DNA of 64,000 nucleotides, taken from NCBI RefSeq assembly GCF_020103695.1, contig NZ_JAHXBF010000043.1:1-64000 (forward strand). The letters are read 5' to 3'. Source of the stretch: Hyalangium versicolor. Lineage in GTDB: Bacteria; Myxococcota; Myxococcia; Myxococcales; Myxococcaceae. Below, in pieces: positions 25,557 through 34,631 of the stretch. Position 1 is the stretch's first letter. Each line of letters opens with the position of its first letter. The notes beneath the pieces are model-generated. The model saw only the letters and a list, made by a program, of their open reading frames with translations, made no database searches and was not told where the DNA came from. The position numbers were made by a program, and so were the translations under genes.

Positions 25557-28175
25557 CTACGGCAGGAGCTCGACGTACCCTTCCGTTCCATGCACGCGGA
25601 TGCGCTGCCCATCCTGGATCAGTCGGGTCGCCTGCTCCACGCCGACGACGGCCGGCAGGCCGTATTCCCGGGCAATCACCGCGCCATGAGTCATCAGTCC
25701 CCCCACCTCGGTCACCAGGCCCTTGATGGACACGAACAAGGGCGTCCAACTCGGATCCGTGAAGGGCGTGACCAGGATATCCCCCTCTGCCAGATCAGCG
25801 TTGGCCATGTCCAAGATGACTCGGGCGCGTCCCTCCACCACGCCTGAGGAGACCGCGAGACCGACGATGGCTCCGGCGGGGAGGTCGGCTCGTTTGTACG
25901 CACCTGCGACGATTTCACCATCGGACGTAATGACCCGCGGCGGCGTCAGCTTCCAGTATCGCTCGTGCTCGTCCTTTCGCCGGCTGACGATCTGGCCATC
26001 CAGCCGCTTCGTGCGCACGACCTCGCGAAGCTCCTCGAAGGTAAGATAGTAGATGTCTTCCTTTTCAGGGATCACCTGGGCCTGCACGAGCCGCTCGGCT
26101 TCCTTCAGCAAGGCCTGCCTGCAGACGAAGTAGCGACTGACGATGGCGTATTTCGGGTACTCACGGTAGCCGATGAAGTTCCGGAGCCGACTGATCATCC
26201 GTTGCGCTTCTCCGGCTTTTTGCTCCCCGTCCGGCAATTGCTTCAATCGCGCCAGGAGCTCCTGTTCCTTCTTCAAGGCCTCCTGCCGCCCCTGCTCGAA
26301 CTTCCGGCTGCCGGCCCCGGGCTCGAAGGTCTTGATGTTGCTGAGAATCAACGGAACGAGGGTCGTTGGACTTTCGCTCCAACGCGTCCTCGTCACATCG
26401 ATTTCCCCGGCGCATCGCATGCCGAATCTGTCGAGATACGCGGAGATGGCGTCGTGGGCTGCCTGTCCACCCTCCAACCGGGACAGGCCGTCCAAGAAGC
26501 CCTCATCCTTGGCATGTTGCAGGTATTCGATCACCTCTGGATGAGGCCGGATCGCGTCCGCGACGTCCAGGAGCTCCAGCCCCATCTCCGAGGTGATGTT
26601 GTTCGGCACGGACTGAGAGAGCGTATCCGCGGCGTTCTTCTCGCCCAACCACGCCATCATCTTCTCGTTGATCCAAGACGCGGCGTTCATGCCAGCGCTG
26701 ATCGCGCTGAAGCTCCGCGGTTCCAGCAAGCTCTTCCTCAAGAGCTGGAGGTCTTCCAGGATGAACTCCAGTAACTCCGTTCCGGATTTCGTCTGGATGT
26801 TCCGCTTCAGCTCTTCGATCGACGTCTGGCTGCGCGCGATCAGCTCGGCGACGATCGCCGGATCGTCGTCGAGAGGCGGGGGGCCCCCCGCGGGCGACAC
26901 CCCTGGCCTGCCTTGAGCGGGACCCGGTGCGGGTGGAGCCGCGGGCGGCGGTTCGATGAAATCGCCCCGCTCGATGAGGGTCATGAGGGCGTCCTTGATG
27001 AGCGGATCGTGCGCGCCCAGGCCATTCAACAAGGCGGCCCGGCTGGCCGGTGAAGCCAGCTCCTTCGTGAGAGCGACGAACAACCTCCCACCCGCCGCAT
27101 ACATGGGGCGAGCGGCGGTCAACTGCCACAAGGACAGCCCCAAGGGTTTCATGGGGTCGGTCATCATTTGTTGATGGCCGACGGAGATGAAGACGTGGTT
27201 GCCTCGATCCCCCACCTCCGGGATGGGGTACAGGGTCGTGATGGGCCGACTCTGGACGATGTAGAACACGTCGTCGACCAGGCACCATTCGATGTCCTGG
27301 GGATGAGCGAAGTGCCCTTCGATCCACCTGCCCAGGCGCTCGAGCCGCACGATCTGCTCATCCGTCAGCACGGGGCTGTTCTGCCGCTCGGGCTCGAGCG
27401 CCCGTTCCTGCGTACCGCCATCCGCCACGGCCCAGGTCGCCAGCTTCTTGGTGGCGACCGTCTTCTCGGTGATCTGGCCGTTCCGCACCTTGTAGCCATC
27501 GGCGTTCACCTGGCCGGAGACCAGCGCCTCACCGAGGCCGAAAACAGCCTCGATGGACGACACCTTCCGATTCGATGTCACGGGATCAGCCGTGAACAAG
27601 GTTCCAGCCGCCTGCGGGACGACCATCTTCTGCACCACCACCGCCATGAGGACCTTGCGATGGTCGAAGCCGTTTCGAAGGCGGTAGCTGACCGCCCGCT
27701 CGGTGAAGAGCGACGCCCAGCACCGGCTGACGTGCGCCAGGATCGCCGGCTTCCCGATGACGTTCAGGTACGTGTCCTGCTGGCCCGCGAAGGAAGCCGT
27801 TGGCAGATCCTCCGCCGTCGCGCTGGACCGGACGGCATAGGCCGCTTGCTCGCCAAGCCGGGAAAGGAAGCCGGAGATCGCTTCCTGAACGTCTTCAGGG
27901 ATGGCGATCCCTTCGATGATCGTGCGGATCTCCGCGCTGAGCTCCCGGATTCCATCCCGGTCTTCCGCCTTCAGACGCGACAACCGATCGAGCCGTTCAC
28001 CCAGCGTCGGCGCTTCTCCGAGAGCCCGCTTGAAGGCATCGGTCGAAACGCAAAAACCCTCCGGCACGCGAACCGCTTCCAGCCTGGAGAGCTCCCCCAG
28101 GCTCGCGCCTTTCCCTCCAACCACCATGATCCGGGTCCGGTCGACCTCCTGGAGCCCCAGCACGTCAGCACGCAT
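25557..28175 (-). CDS. rph: Rifampicin phosphotransferase
   Basis: 872 residues, close to the usual ~867 for the family. The ATP-grasp domain starts VVGGKGASLGELSRLE and includes LSIE-like FGLGEALVSGQVNADGYKV and DIEWCLVDDVFYIVQSRPITTL. The rifamycin-binding domain starts NHVFISVGHQQMMTDPMKPLG, a very characteristic stretch. The C-terminal swivelling His domain has GGLMTHGAVIAREYGLPAV with the phospho-carrier histidine near 828. It converts ATP, rifamycin and water to AMP, phosphate and inactive 21-phosphorifamycin. The start has a GGAGGTG site. A 6-bp-arm inverted repeat lies at 28237-28253 upstream. It is convergent with the MocR gene. Confidence 0.92.
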   Translation of the reverse strand: MRADVLGLQEVDRTRIMVVGGKGASLGELSRLEAVRVPEGFCVSTDAFKRALGEAPTLGERLDRLSRLKAEDRDGIRELSAEIRTIIEGIAIPEDVQEAISGFLSRLGEQAAYAVRSSATAEDLPTASFAGQQDTYLNVIGKPAILAHVSRCWASLFTERAVSYRLRNGFDHRKVLMAVVVQKMVVPQAAGTLFTADPVTSNRKVSSIEAVFGLGEALVSGQVNADGYKVRNGQITEKTVATKKLATWAVADGGTQERALEPERQNSPVLTDEQIVRLERLGRWIEGHFAHPQDIEWCLVDDVFYIVQSRPITTLYPIPEVGDRGNHVFISVGHQQMMTDPMKPLGLSLWQLTAARPMYAAGGRLFVALTKELASPASRAALLNGLGAHDPLIKDALMTLIERGDFIEPPPAAPPAPGPAQGRPGVSPAGGPPPLDDDPAIVAELIARSQTSIEELKRNIQTKSGTELLEFILEDLQLLRKSLLEPRSFSAISAGMNAASWINEKMMAWLGEKNAADTLSQSVPNNITSEMGLELLDVADAIRPHPEVIEYLQHAKDEGFLDGLSRLEGGQAAHDAISAYLDRFGMRCAGEIDVTRTRWSESPTTLVPLILSNIKTFEPGAGSRKFEQGRQEALKKEQELLARLKQLPDGEQKAGEAQRMISRLRNFIGYREYPKYAIVSRYFVCRQALLKEAERLVQAQVIPEKEDIYYLTFEELREVVRTKRLDGQIVSRRKDEHERYWKLTPPRVITSDGEIVAGAYKRADLPAGAIVGLAVSSGVVEGRARVILDMANADLAEGDILVTPFTDPSWTPLFVSIKGLVTEVGGLMTHGAVIAREYGLPAVVGVEQATRLIQDGQRIRVHGTEGYVELLP

Positions 28176-28236
28176 CCCTTCACCTCCCGTATCGAGGGGC
28201 GCCACTATAAGAGATGCGTTGCGTCGCCCGGCAGTG

Positions 28237-28253
28237 GTGAACACACAGTTCAC
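28237..28253. promoter_or_regulatory. Inverted repeat upstream of rph
   Basis: GTGAAC-ACACA-GTTCAC lies about 62 bp upstream of the rph start and within the 300-bp divergent gap to the binding-protein gene at 28476. It may be an operator. The 19-bp rifampicin-associated element known from actinobacterial and Paenibacillus rph promoters is not visible. The rest of 28176-28475 shows nothing I can name. Confidence 0.35.
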
Positions 28254-28475
28254 GGTGTTGGAAGCCGTGTCAGTGCGCCCGTCCGAGCGCATGGACTCGC
28301 CCGCGTGGGGGCTCCCAAGCCGCTCGGCCAGGGATCGCATCGAGCTGGGCCTTTTGCTCGATAGGCAACACCGTGATGCACGGCAGTGCCATTGACGAAA
28401 AGGAAAACTCCTGAATAACGCTGAGGGCCGCTTCCGAGAGAGGCCCGTCGCTAGGATTTTCCTCACGTCTGTGAA

Positions 28476-29351
28476 ATGAATGATTTCATGATGGCAAAGC
28501 TGGGGGTGTGTCTCGCTGTATGTCTGGTGCTGCTGGCGAACCCGGCACGCGCGGCCGATGAGGCGCCTGTTCTGCGGGTGTCCATGGTTCCGGAAGAGCC
28601 TCCCGCTGAGCTGCAGCGGAAGCTCGCACCGCTGATGGCTTATCTGGAGAAGGCGACGGGGCGGAAGGTGCAGTTCATCCCCGCTACCACCTACCAGGCA
28701 ACGATCGACGGGCTCGCCAACAAGCAGCTCGACATGGTCTGGTACGGTGGCCTCACCTTCGTGGAGGCCCGCCGGCGCACCGGCAACGCCATTCCCCTGA
28801 TCCAGCGCGTGGAGGATGCCACCTTCCACAGCAAGTTCGTGGTCCCCGCCAATTCTCCCGCGAAGACCCTGATGGATCTCAAGGGCACCCAGTTTGCCTT
28901 CGGCCCCGCCACCTCCACCTCGGGCCACCTCATGCCCCGCTACTTCCTCATGCAAGCGGGCATCGACCCGGAACGGGACTTCAAGAAAGTGATCTACTCG
29001 GGGGCCCACGACGTCACGGCGAGGTGGGTCGAGACCGGGAAGGTAGATGCCGGTGTGCTCAACGAATTGGTGTTCCAGAGGCTGCTCAATGAGAAGAAGA
29101 TTGATCCTGCGAAGATCCGCGTCCTTTGGACCAGCCCGGCCTATTTCAATTACAACTGGACGGTCCGTGGAGACCTCGAGCCGGAGCTGGTCGAGAAGAT
29201 CCGCGCGGCCTTCCTCGCCCTGGACGCCTCCAAACCCGAGCACAAGGTCATCTTGGACTCGCAACAGACGAAGAAGTTCATCGAGACCAAGGTCGAGAAC
29301 TACCAATCCATCGAAGCGGCCGCGAAGGCGACCAAGCTCATCGCCGACTGA
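28476..29351 (+). CDS. Phosphate/phosphonate-type periplasmic binding protein
   Basis: 291 residues. A signal peptide (LGVCLAVCLVLLANPARAADEA) is cleaved near 27. The mature part is a PhnD-like solute-binding protein: LRVSMVPEEPPAELQRKLAPLMAYLEKATG at the start, DMVWYGGLTFVEARRRTG, then LKGTQFAFGPATSTSGHLMPRYFL. No ABC permease or ATPase gene is adjacent. The next gene, 44 bp downstream, is a chemoreceptor, so the pair probably senses an oxyanion or phosphonate-like ligand rather than importing it. ATG codons at 28488 and 28491 are alternative starts. Confidence 0.85.
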   Translation: MNDFMMAKLGVCLAVCLVLLANPARAADEAPVLRVSMVPEEPPAELQRKLAPLMAYLEKATGRKVQFIPATTYQATIDGLANKQLDMVWYGGLTFVEARRRTGNAIPLIQRVEDATFHSKFVVPANSPAKTLMDLKGTQFAFGPATSTSGHLMPRYFLMQAGIDPERDFKKVIYSGAHDVTARWVETGKVDAGVLNELVFQRLLNEKKIDPAKIRVLWTSPAYFNYNWTVRGDLEPELVEKIRAAFLALDASKPEHKVILDSQQTKKFIETKVENYQSIEAAAKATKLIAD

Positions 29352-29395
29352 CGTCCCGCCCCACCTGAAGAGGACAAATGACCTGAGGTGGAAAG

Positions 29396-31081
29396 ATGAC
29401 CTGGTTCCGCAACCTGAAGATCGTCACCCAGCTTGCTCTCGGGTTTGGACTCATCGCCCTTCTGGCGGCACTCGCTGGCTTCCAGGGGTTGAGAGGCATG
29501 CATCTGATGCAGGGGAGTCTGGAGCGGCTGTACACGCGCCACGCTCTCGGTGTCGCCAGGTTGAGGGAGGCCAACATCGCAATGCTCCACGCGTCGCGCA
29601 CGATCCGGAACATCGTCCTCGATCTCGGGACGGGAGTCCTCGAGCAGCGGACCGCCGAACTCCAGGAGAGCGACGCGAAGTTCCTCTCGGCGCTGAAGGC
29701 CTACCGCGAGACGATTGATCGCACCGACGCCCCCGTGCTGCAGCGGATCAACGACATCGAGGGGATGTATGCCGAGCTCCGCGGCAAGCGCGAGAAGGTC
29801 CGCCAGCTCGCGGCAAGCAATAGCCTCCCGGAGTTCGCTCGGAACAGCGAGGATATGTACACCGACACGGGCATGAACGAGGTGCGCCTCGTCGAGAACC
29901 AGGTCGAGAAGCTCCTCACCGAGCTGGAGTCCAAGGAGTTCGACGGCATGGAGCAGTTCGGTGCGGAGGCGCGCTCCACCGCGGCGGAATACAGCAAGCT
30001 CGTCCTCATGGTGATCGTGGCGGTCCTGCTGGTGTCCTGCATCGTGGGCTTCTTCATCATGGCCGTCATCACGCGCCAGCTTGGAGGCGAACCCCGTTAC
30101 GCCGCGGCGATGATGAAGCGCGTCGCGGACGGCGACCTCAAGGTGCAGATTGCGACGGCGTCGAAGGACTCCAACAGCTTGCTGTTCGCGCTGCGCCAGA
30201 TGGTCGAGAAGCTCCAGGCCACCATGGGCGAGATCAGCCTGGCGGCCAGCTCCCTCAGCGCCGCGGCGACGCAGGTGTCGTCCTCATCATCGCGTGTGTC
30301 ACAGGGGTGCTCCGAGCAGGCGGCGATGGTGGAGGAGAGCACCTCGGGCCTCGAGCAGATGACCCAGTCCATCACCCAGAACGCCGAGGGCTCGCGGGCA
30401 ATGGCGGCGGTGGCGACCCAATCAGGCGCCGAGGCGGAGCAAGGAGCGCAGTCGGTAGTCCGAACCGTCAAGGCGATGAAGGACATTGCAGACAAGGTCA
30501 ACATCATCGAGGAGATCGCATTCCAGACGAACCTGCTGGCACTGAACGCTGCCATCGAGGCGGCACGGGCGGGTGAGCACGGCAGGGGCTTCGCGGTGGT
30601 CGCAACCGAGGTCCGGAAGCTGGCGGAGCGAAGCCGGGCCTCCGCGAAGGAGATCGGCGCGACCGCCACGACGAGCGTCTCCACGGCGGAGGCGTCGGGT
30701 CAGGCGCTCGCCAAGCTCCTGCCGGCAATCCGGAGAACGGAGGTGCTGGTGAGAGATCTCGCTGCCACGTCTGGCGAGCAGGCACAGAACGTGGAGCAGA
30801 TGAGCGGCGCGATGCAGCAGATCAACCAGACGGTGCAGGCCAGCGCTGCCGCGGCCCAGGATCTGGCTTCCACAGCGGAGGAGCTCGCATCCCAAGCGGA
30901 GTCACTGCAGCAACTCATTTCGTTCTTCCGCGTGAGGGGAGCCACGGCCGTAGCGCCCCGGTTCTCTTCACAGGAGCCGCCCCCAGCGGCGGCGGTCACG
31001 CTACCGCCGTCCCAGGTCGTCGAGGGGAAGTCCCACCGTGTCTCACGGGCCGGTACAGGCGCCGGGTTCAAGCGGTTCTAG
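29396..31081 (+). CDS. Methyl-accepting chemotaxis protein
   Basis: 561 residues. Transmembrane helix 1 (IVTQLALGFGLIALLAALAGF) lies near 9-29, a helical ligand domain near 30-200, and transmembrane helix 2 (LVLMVIVAVLLVSCIVGFFIMAVI) near 201-224. A short HAMP-like stretch follows, then the signalling hairpin with EEIAFQTNLLALNAAIEAAR and GRGFAVVATEVRKLAERS near 368-410. There is no NWETF-like tether at the C-terminus. The gene follows the PhnD-like binding protein closely, suggesting that the binding protein presents its ligand to this receptor. Confidence 0.9.
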   Translation: MTWFRNLKIVTQLALGFGLIALLAALAGFQGLRGMHLMQGSLERLYTRHALGVARLREANIAMLHASRTIRNIVLDLGTGVLEQRTAELQESDAKFLSALKAYRETIDRTDAPVLQRINDIEGMYAELRGKREKVRQLAASNSLPEFARNSEDMYTDTGMNEVRLVENQVEKLLTELESKEFDGMEQFGAEARSTAAEYSKLVLMVIVAVLLVSCIVGFFIMAVITRQLGGEPRYAAAMMKRVADGDLKVQIATASKDSNSLLFALRQMVEKLQATMGEISLAASSLSAAATQVSSSSSRVSQGCSEQAAMVEESTSGLEQMTQSITQNAEGSRAMAAVATQSGAEAEQGAQSVVRTVKAMKDIADKVNIIEEIAFQTNLLALNAAIEAARAGEHGRGFAVVATEVRKLAERSRASAKEIGATATTSVSTAEASGQALAKLLPAIRRTEVLVRDLAATSGEQAQNVEQMSGAMQQINQTVQASAAAAQDLASTAEELASQAESLQQLISFFRVRGATAVAPRFSSQEPPPAAAVTLPPSQVVEGKSHRVSRAGTGAGFKRF

Positions 31082-31097
31082 ACCGGAAAACAGTCAC

Positions 31098-31113
31098 CCA
31101 GCCAGCGGGCTGG
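31098..31113 (+). terminator. Hairpin after the chemoreceptor gene
   Basis: CCAGCC-AGCG-GGCTGG forms a 6-bp stem 17 bp after the stop codon. No T-run follows, so it may be a weak or factor-assisted terminator. The rest of 31114-31299 has only a pyrimidine-rich patch of TCCCRT-like units at 31165-31205, also seen near 43126-43160. Confidence 0.35.
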
Positions 31114-31299
31114 AAACGCTGGAGCACCGCCTTACCTCGTAACCGCCCGGAATGATTCGGAGTCGTTATCCCGCCGCGTCCCGTCTCATCCCGTCCTGTC
31201 CCATCCCATTCCGCAGGCTCCTGCGACATACGTGCAACATGGCGGAGGCCGCGCCCTCAGGCCCACGGAGGTGGAACCCTTTCCCTGGGCCACCAGACC

Positions 31300-31635
31300 C
31301 TAAAGAACATGCAGATCGTCCACTTCGACTGTGTAGAGTTCGCCCTGCTTGATCGCCGTCACCGAAAGTGTCAGGTCGCTGCGGCCTTCCTCCCGGGTCC
31401 ACAAAGGTACATCAAGGGTGAGCACATCCGGCTGAGACGTCTGCTCATAGACATCTACAAGCATCTCACCGTCAGCTGGCAAGGGAACAAGAGTCCGCCC
31501 ATACTGCTCGACAGCAGTTCTCAACTCTGCCTCGGTCAGGCGTCCTGCTCGACCATCCGCTGCGATCTCCGCATACCGTCCTGCCGCCAGATCCTCTATC
31601 AGGCGCCGAACCTGACCCATCAATTTCATGTCCAC
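31300..31635 (-). CDS. Small acidic protein, probable immunity partner of the SitA-like toxin
   Basis: 111 residues, acidic, no signal peptide. It contains RRLIEDLAAGRYAEIAADGRAGRLT and ends TVEVDDLHVL. The pattern resembles a small myxobacterial family that I recall annotated as DUF7668, though I cannot confirm this. It begins 11 bp after the stop of the lipoprotein toxin gene on the same strand, the position of sitI immunity genes. Cytoplasmic neutralisation of the AHH nuclease is inferred from position only. Confidence 0.6.
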   Translation of the reverse strand: MDMKLMGQVRRLIEDLAAGRYAEIAADGRAGRLTEAELRTAVEQYGRTLVPLPADGEMLVDVYEQTSQPDVLTLDVPLWTREEGRSDLTLSVTAIKQGELYTVEVDDLHVL

Positions 31636-31646
31636 AGTGCGGCCTC

Positions 31647-33026
31647 CTACCGATTGCCGGGGATTCTGGTAGGTGTTGATGGCGTGACGCCGATCGATTT
31701 GAAGTAGTCATCGGCGCGGCTAATAAGCGTTTGCGCCTCCTCATGAGACAGTCCTGCGCGTCGCAGGGCCTCATAGGCGATCCTGCGCTCGTCAGCATAG
31801 CTCCCTCCCCCGGCCTGACGCTGAACTTGAGTCGCCTCATAGTGTGCAGTGCCAACGCGCGTCGCTGGACCCTTCAGTTCAACAGCAGGGGCAGCACGAC
31901 TGTCATATCCGGGCAGATCTCGAACGGCGGCATCTTGAATCACATGATGAGCGTCCTTGATGCCAGCATTCCTGAGCTCACCGTAAGTTCCTGCTCGGAA
32001 TCTTCCTACGGTGCTGCTGCTTGAACTGTCGCGAGCCGCCATGGCGACTGCGTTGGGGGCCAGCGCGATGGTGACGCCCTCGGCAGTGATGGCGACCGAT
32101 TCCACCTGAGCCAAAGCTGGGGCCGTCCAGCGGATGTTCAGCTGCGCCTCGGCCACCACCGCAGCCCGCCCGGCTCCCGGCAACTTCGGCAGCGTCGCCG
32201 CCATCCCCGAAGCCGTGTTCCCCAGGGCCACCGTGCCCAGCATGACGAAGGCTCGGGCCGCCTTCTCCCCCATCGTTTCCCCGAACTTCTCTCCGGAGGC
32301 GTAGATGCCATCGAAGGTGGTGGCCTGATCCACGTCCTTCATCAGCACCAGCCACCCATCAATCAGGCGCCATACCGTGTCCCAGCCTAGGTAGGCCATG
32401 GCCCCCAGCGTCATCAGCGCGGCGATGCCCTTGCTCACCGGCTCGGGCAGTGCGAGCAAAATGGCATACATGGTCAGCCCGCCGACCACTGTGGCCACCA
32501 CCGCCTGGGGGCTCACCATTCGGGCGAGCTCTTCTTTCATGGCTCCCAGCACCTTGCTGTGGGCAATCGCCATGGCCAGCGCGTACTTGGCATCTCCATC
32601 CAGGAAAGGCTTGTCCACCAGCAAGCGCAGGCAATCTCCACCTCCCCACGTCCGCTCGCACCACAGCAGGTAGCGGCGCTTCAGCTCCTCGTCCTCGGGC
32701 AACAGGCGCAGGTTCCGGGTGCTCCCCGGCTCGGAGGCCATGAGGCGCTGGCTCCGGCCCTCGTACCGGTACCAGCCGCTTCGCTCGGGCACTCCGAAAA
32801 GCTGCCGGGCGTGCTCCAGAGGCCGCTCCACTCCAGGCACAGCGGGGGCATGTTGCGCGACGACCTTCTTGAACTCCTTTTCGCTCACTGCCACCGGCGC
32901 CATGTCGCGGCGCGGAGTGTGGACGAGGGGCTCTCCTTGGCCTGTGTCCAAGCGGACGGCCTTTGTCGTGCTGCCGCTGCACCCTAGGTAGAACACCAAG
33001 AGCAGCAGAACTACCGAGTATGGCAT
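31647..33026 (-). CDS. SitA-like lipoprotein toxin with C-terminal AHH nuclease
   Basis: 459 residues. The signal sequence MPYSVVLLLLVFYLGC has a lipobox cysteine at 16. The N-terminal two thirds (VRLDTGQGEPLVHTPRRD, WCERTWGGGDCLRLLVDKPFLDGDAKYALAMAIA, then hydrophobic ILLALPEPVSKGIAALMTLGA) match the conserved carrier part of a SitA family known from myxobacteria, which I remember as SitA5. The C-terminal 110 residues hold DAHHVIQDAAV and VELKGPATRVGTAHYEATQVQRQ, the pattern of the Tox-AHH group of HNH/endonuclease VII toxins. It would cut nucleic acid in kin lacking the immunity protein after outer-membrane exchange. An immunity candidate follows. Confidence 0.82.
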   Translation of the reverse strand: MPYSVVLLLLVFYLGCSGSTTKAVRLDTGQGEPLVHTPRRDMAPVAVSEKEFKKVVAQHAPAVPGVERPLEHARQLFGVPERSGWYRYEGRSQRLMASEPGSTRNLRLLPEDEELKRRYLLWCERTWGGGDCLRLLVDKPFLDGDAKYALAMAIAHSKVLGAMKEELARMVSPQAVVATVVGGLTMYAILLALPEPVSKGIAALMTLGAMAYLGWDTVWRLIDGWLVLMKDVDQATTFDGIYASGEKFGETMGEKAARAFVMLGTVALGNTASGMAATLPKLPGAGRAAVVAEAQLNIRWTAPALAQVESVAITAEGVTIALAPNAVAMAARDSSSSSTVGRFRAGTYGELRNAGIKDAHHVIQDAAVRDLPGYDSRAAPAVELKGPATRVGTAHYEATQVQRQAGGGSYADERRIAYEALRRAGLSHEEAQTLISRADDYFKSIGVTPSTPTRIPGNR

Positions 33027-33107
33027 GTGGAGCCTCCGGGCGTGACATGCGCGTCAATTCAAGGCCTGCCTGAGTACTTGGAACTGGACCGAGGGAGCGT
33101 TACCCAA

Positions 33108-34178
33108 TCAGGACGTCATTCCGGAGATCAGGCCTTGGATGAGGCGGAGTTGGTCCACTAGCCCCTGGATGACCTCACGGTGCTCAACCTCCACCCTGGG
33201 GTAAAGAGGAATGACAGGGGTATCCCGGTAGCTTGGGTCTCGCAAGAGCATCGGAGGGGCCTCCAACGTAAGACGCTTCAGGGAGTCCAGGAGTGCTGGC
33301 CAGCACTCCTTGTCATCGGGAAACTGGAGCCAGAGGGGCGTCTCGGCGAGATTGTGCCACCGCCACGGGCTTAGCATGAGATAGAAGTCGTGCCCAGCAA
33401 GCCGCATCTTGCGCCAGTAGTACGTGCTGCCAGCACCGCTCGTCCCCCTCAAGGGACAGAGGCCTAGCCGAATAGCCTCCTCAGAGACTTCATCAACGAG
33501 CGCGGCGAACTGGCAGAAGCGCCGGCCAATGCCCGCTGATAACTCTTCCGGGCGCAGCGGCAGGAACGCGGTTGTGTCCTCCCGCGTGCACAGCCCCAGA
33601 AGCTGATTCAGGTCCTCGGCGGAAGCGCGATCGTCCTGTGCGAGGGCCGCGCTCCGGAGGCTCTCCAGGAATGGTTGCCAGGCGGCGAGGAGCAGAAACT
33701 TGTTCGGCCCGACCTGCGCCACAAAGTGCTGCCCACGCTCGTGCCTTGGCTCGGTTGCGCCGCCCTGGACGCCAGTCTTGCATCGCAGCAGGAGTTCTCG
33801 CCATAACGTCTGGCGCCGCATCTCCGGTGCGACCATCAGCACCGCAGTGGGCCTGTCGGCAGGCAGAGCGTCGAGGTATGCGACCGGCTGGCGGTTGGTC
33901 AGCCCCGCCCAGAACTTCGCTTCGATGAACAGCACCGAGGCCCCGTTCTCGTCGACGCCACGCAAGTCCGGTCGCGCGTCGTTCTCCTCTGTCTGCTGTG
34001 CTGCGAAGAAGACCACCCGAGGCGGCGGGACGCCCAGTCCTTCCAAGAACAGCAGAACCGCCCTCCGCACGTGCTCGCTTCTGCGCAGGATGAACGCGAG
34101 CGCCTCCGTTGCCACGTTCTCTGGGTGGCGGCTGAGCCGAGAAGCCAAGTGCCCCAGCAGACTGTTGTTGGTGTCCAT
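33108..34178 (-). CDS. PD-(D/E)XK nuclease-like protein of defence-island type
   Basis: 356 residues from the ATG at 34178 (MDTNNSLLGHLASRLSRHPENVATEAL), the recurrent start of this family; a longer frame to 34280 crosses island-end sequence. RPDLRGVDENGASVLFIEAKF gives the P-D-x(n)-E-x-K arrangement of a restriction-like nuclease. The middle has LLAAWQPFLESLRS, and the C-terminus reads ARWHNL-like YYWRKMRLAGHDFYLMLSPWRWHN. I recall such stand-alone proteins in phage-defence islands without a proven role. It lies just left of the first att repeat, so it probably ends the previous island. Confidence 0.65.
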   Translation of the reverse strand: MDTNNSLLGHLASRLSRHPENVATEALAFILRRSEHVRRAVLLFLEGLGVPPPRVVFFAAQQTEENDARPDLRGVDENGASVLFIEAKFWAGLTNRQPVAYLDALPADRPTAVLMVAPEMRRQTLWRELLLRCKTGVQGGATEPRHERGQHFVAQVGPNKFLLLAAWQPFLESLRSAALAQDDRASAEDLNQLLGLCTREDTTAFLPLRPEELSAGIGRRFCQFAALVDEVSEEAIRLGLCPLRGTSGAGSTYYWRKMRLAGHDFYLMLSPWRWHNLAETPLWLQFPDDKECWPALLDSLKRLTLEAPPMLLRDPSYRDTPVIPLYPRVEVEHREVIQGLVDQLRLIQGLISGMTS

Positions 34179-34285
34179 GTGGAGCGAGTCTCTAAGAACG
34201 ACAGCCACGGATTCAAGATGACGCCAGAGGGGTACAGTTGGAGGCACATGAGGAAACCAGGGCGAAGAGAAGCTCGGCAAGTCCT

Positions 34286-34339
34286 TGAGATTGCTGGGCT
34301 TCTCGGGATGGAGGCGGCGGGAATCGAACCCGCCGCCGG
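34286..34339. repeat. Island junction att repeat, copy 1
   Basis: 54 bp identical to 60328-60381. The core (34309-34333) is TGGAGGCGGCGGGAATCGAA then CCCGC; read on the minus strand this is a T-loop GGTTCGATTCC with an acceptor strand ending CGCCTCCA. It matches the 3' end of a tRNA or, more likely, tmRNA gene. No complete RNA gene surrounds it. The flank 34221-34257 also matches 60263-60298, and 34340-34631 holds no gene. Within that gap, a TGTAGCAA/TGTAGCAAGG pair (34459-34476) looks like an integrase arm site. Confidence 0.75.
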
Positions 34340-34458
34340 AGGCTTCCGGCGAGAGCGCTTCAGAGCGGCTGAGAGCGGTTTTCGTAGGAGTTCCAGCCGC
34401 TTACGCTGCTCCCTGCTCCGCACCGACGTGTGGTGAGAGTGCTCCAGTTCGGGGCTGC

Positions 34459-34476
34459 TGTAGCAATGTAGCAAGG
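34459..34476 (+). promoter_or_regulatory. Candidate integrase arm-type site
   Basis: TGTAGCAA followed 8 bp later by TGTAGCAAGG. The same TGTAGCAAGG occurs at 60398-60407 and twice in reverse at 42964-42985, each time within 150 bp of an att core. This repeated association suggests arm-type binding sites of a tyrosine integrase. Confidence 0.45.
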
Positions 34477-34631
34477 CACGTCGCAGCAGCCTTGGAGGCA
34501 CTGGAGGGGGGTAACCCCGCGCGGGCTGCGGTCCTCCTGCGGTTCCTGCTCTCGTAGGGCCTCGGCCCCCCGAGCAGCCAAGGGCTCTACGGAAGCCCGT
34601 GGAAGCCTGGCTGTAGACAGAGCAGGTAGTA

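Noticed and set aside
28200..28475. Rifampicin-associated element upstream of rph
   Set aside because: The best candidate near 28310 shares only a GGGGGCT run; the 19-bp inverted repeat is not formed.
28176..29306. N-terminal extension of rph to 1249 residues
   Set aside because: The extension runs antisense through the binding-protein gene, and rifampicin phosphotransferases begin at the ATG at 28175, which has a good ribosome-binding site.
34286..34440. A complete tRNA or tmRNA gene at the att core
   Set aside because: Only the T-arm and acceptor 3' strand are present; no matching 5' acceptor strand or anticodon arm is found on the minus strand to the right at any of the three copies.
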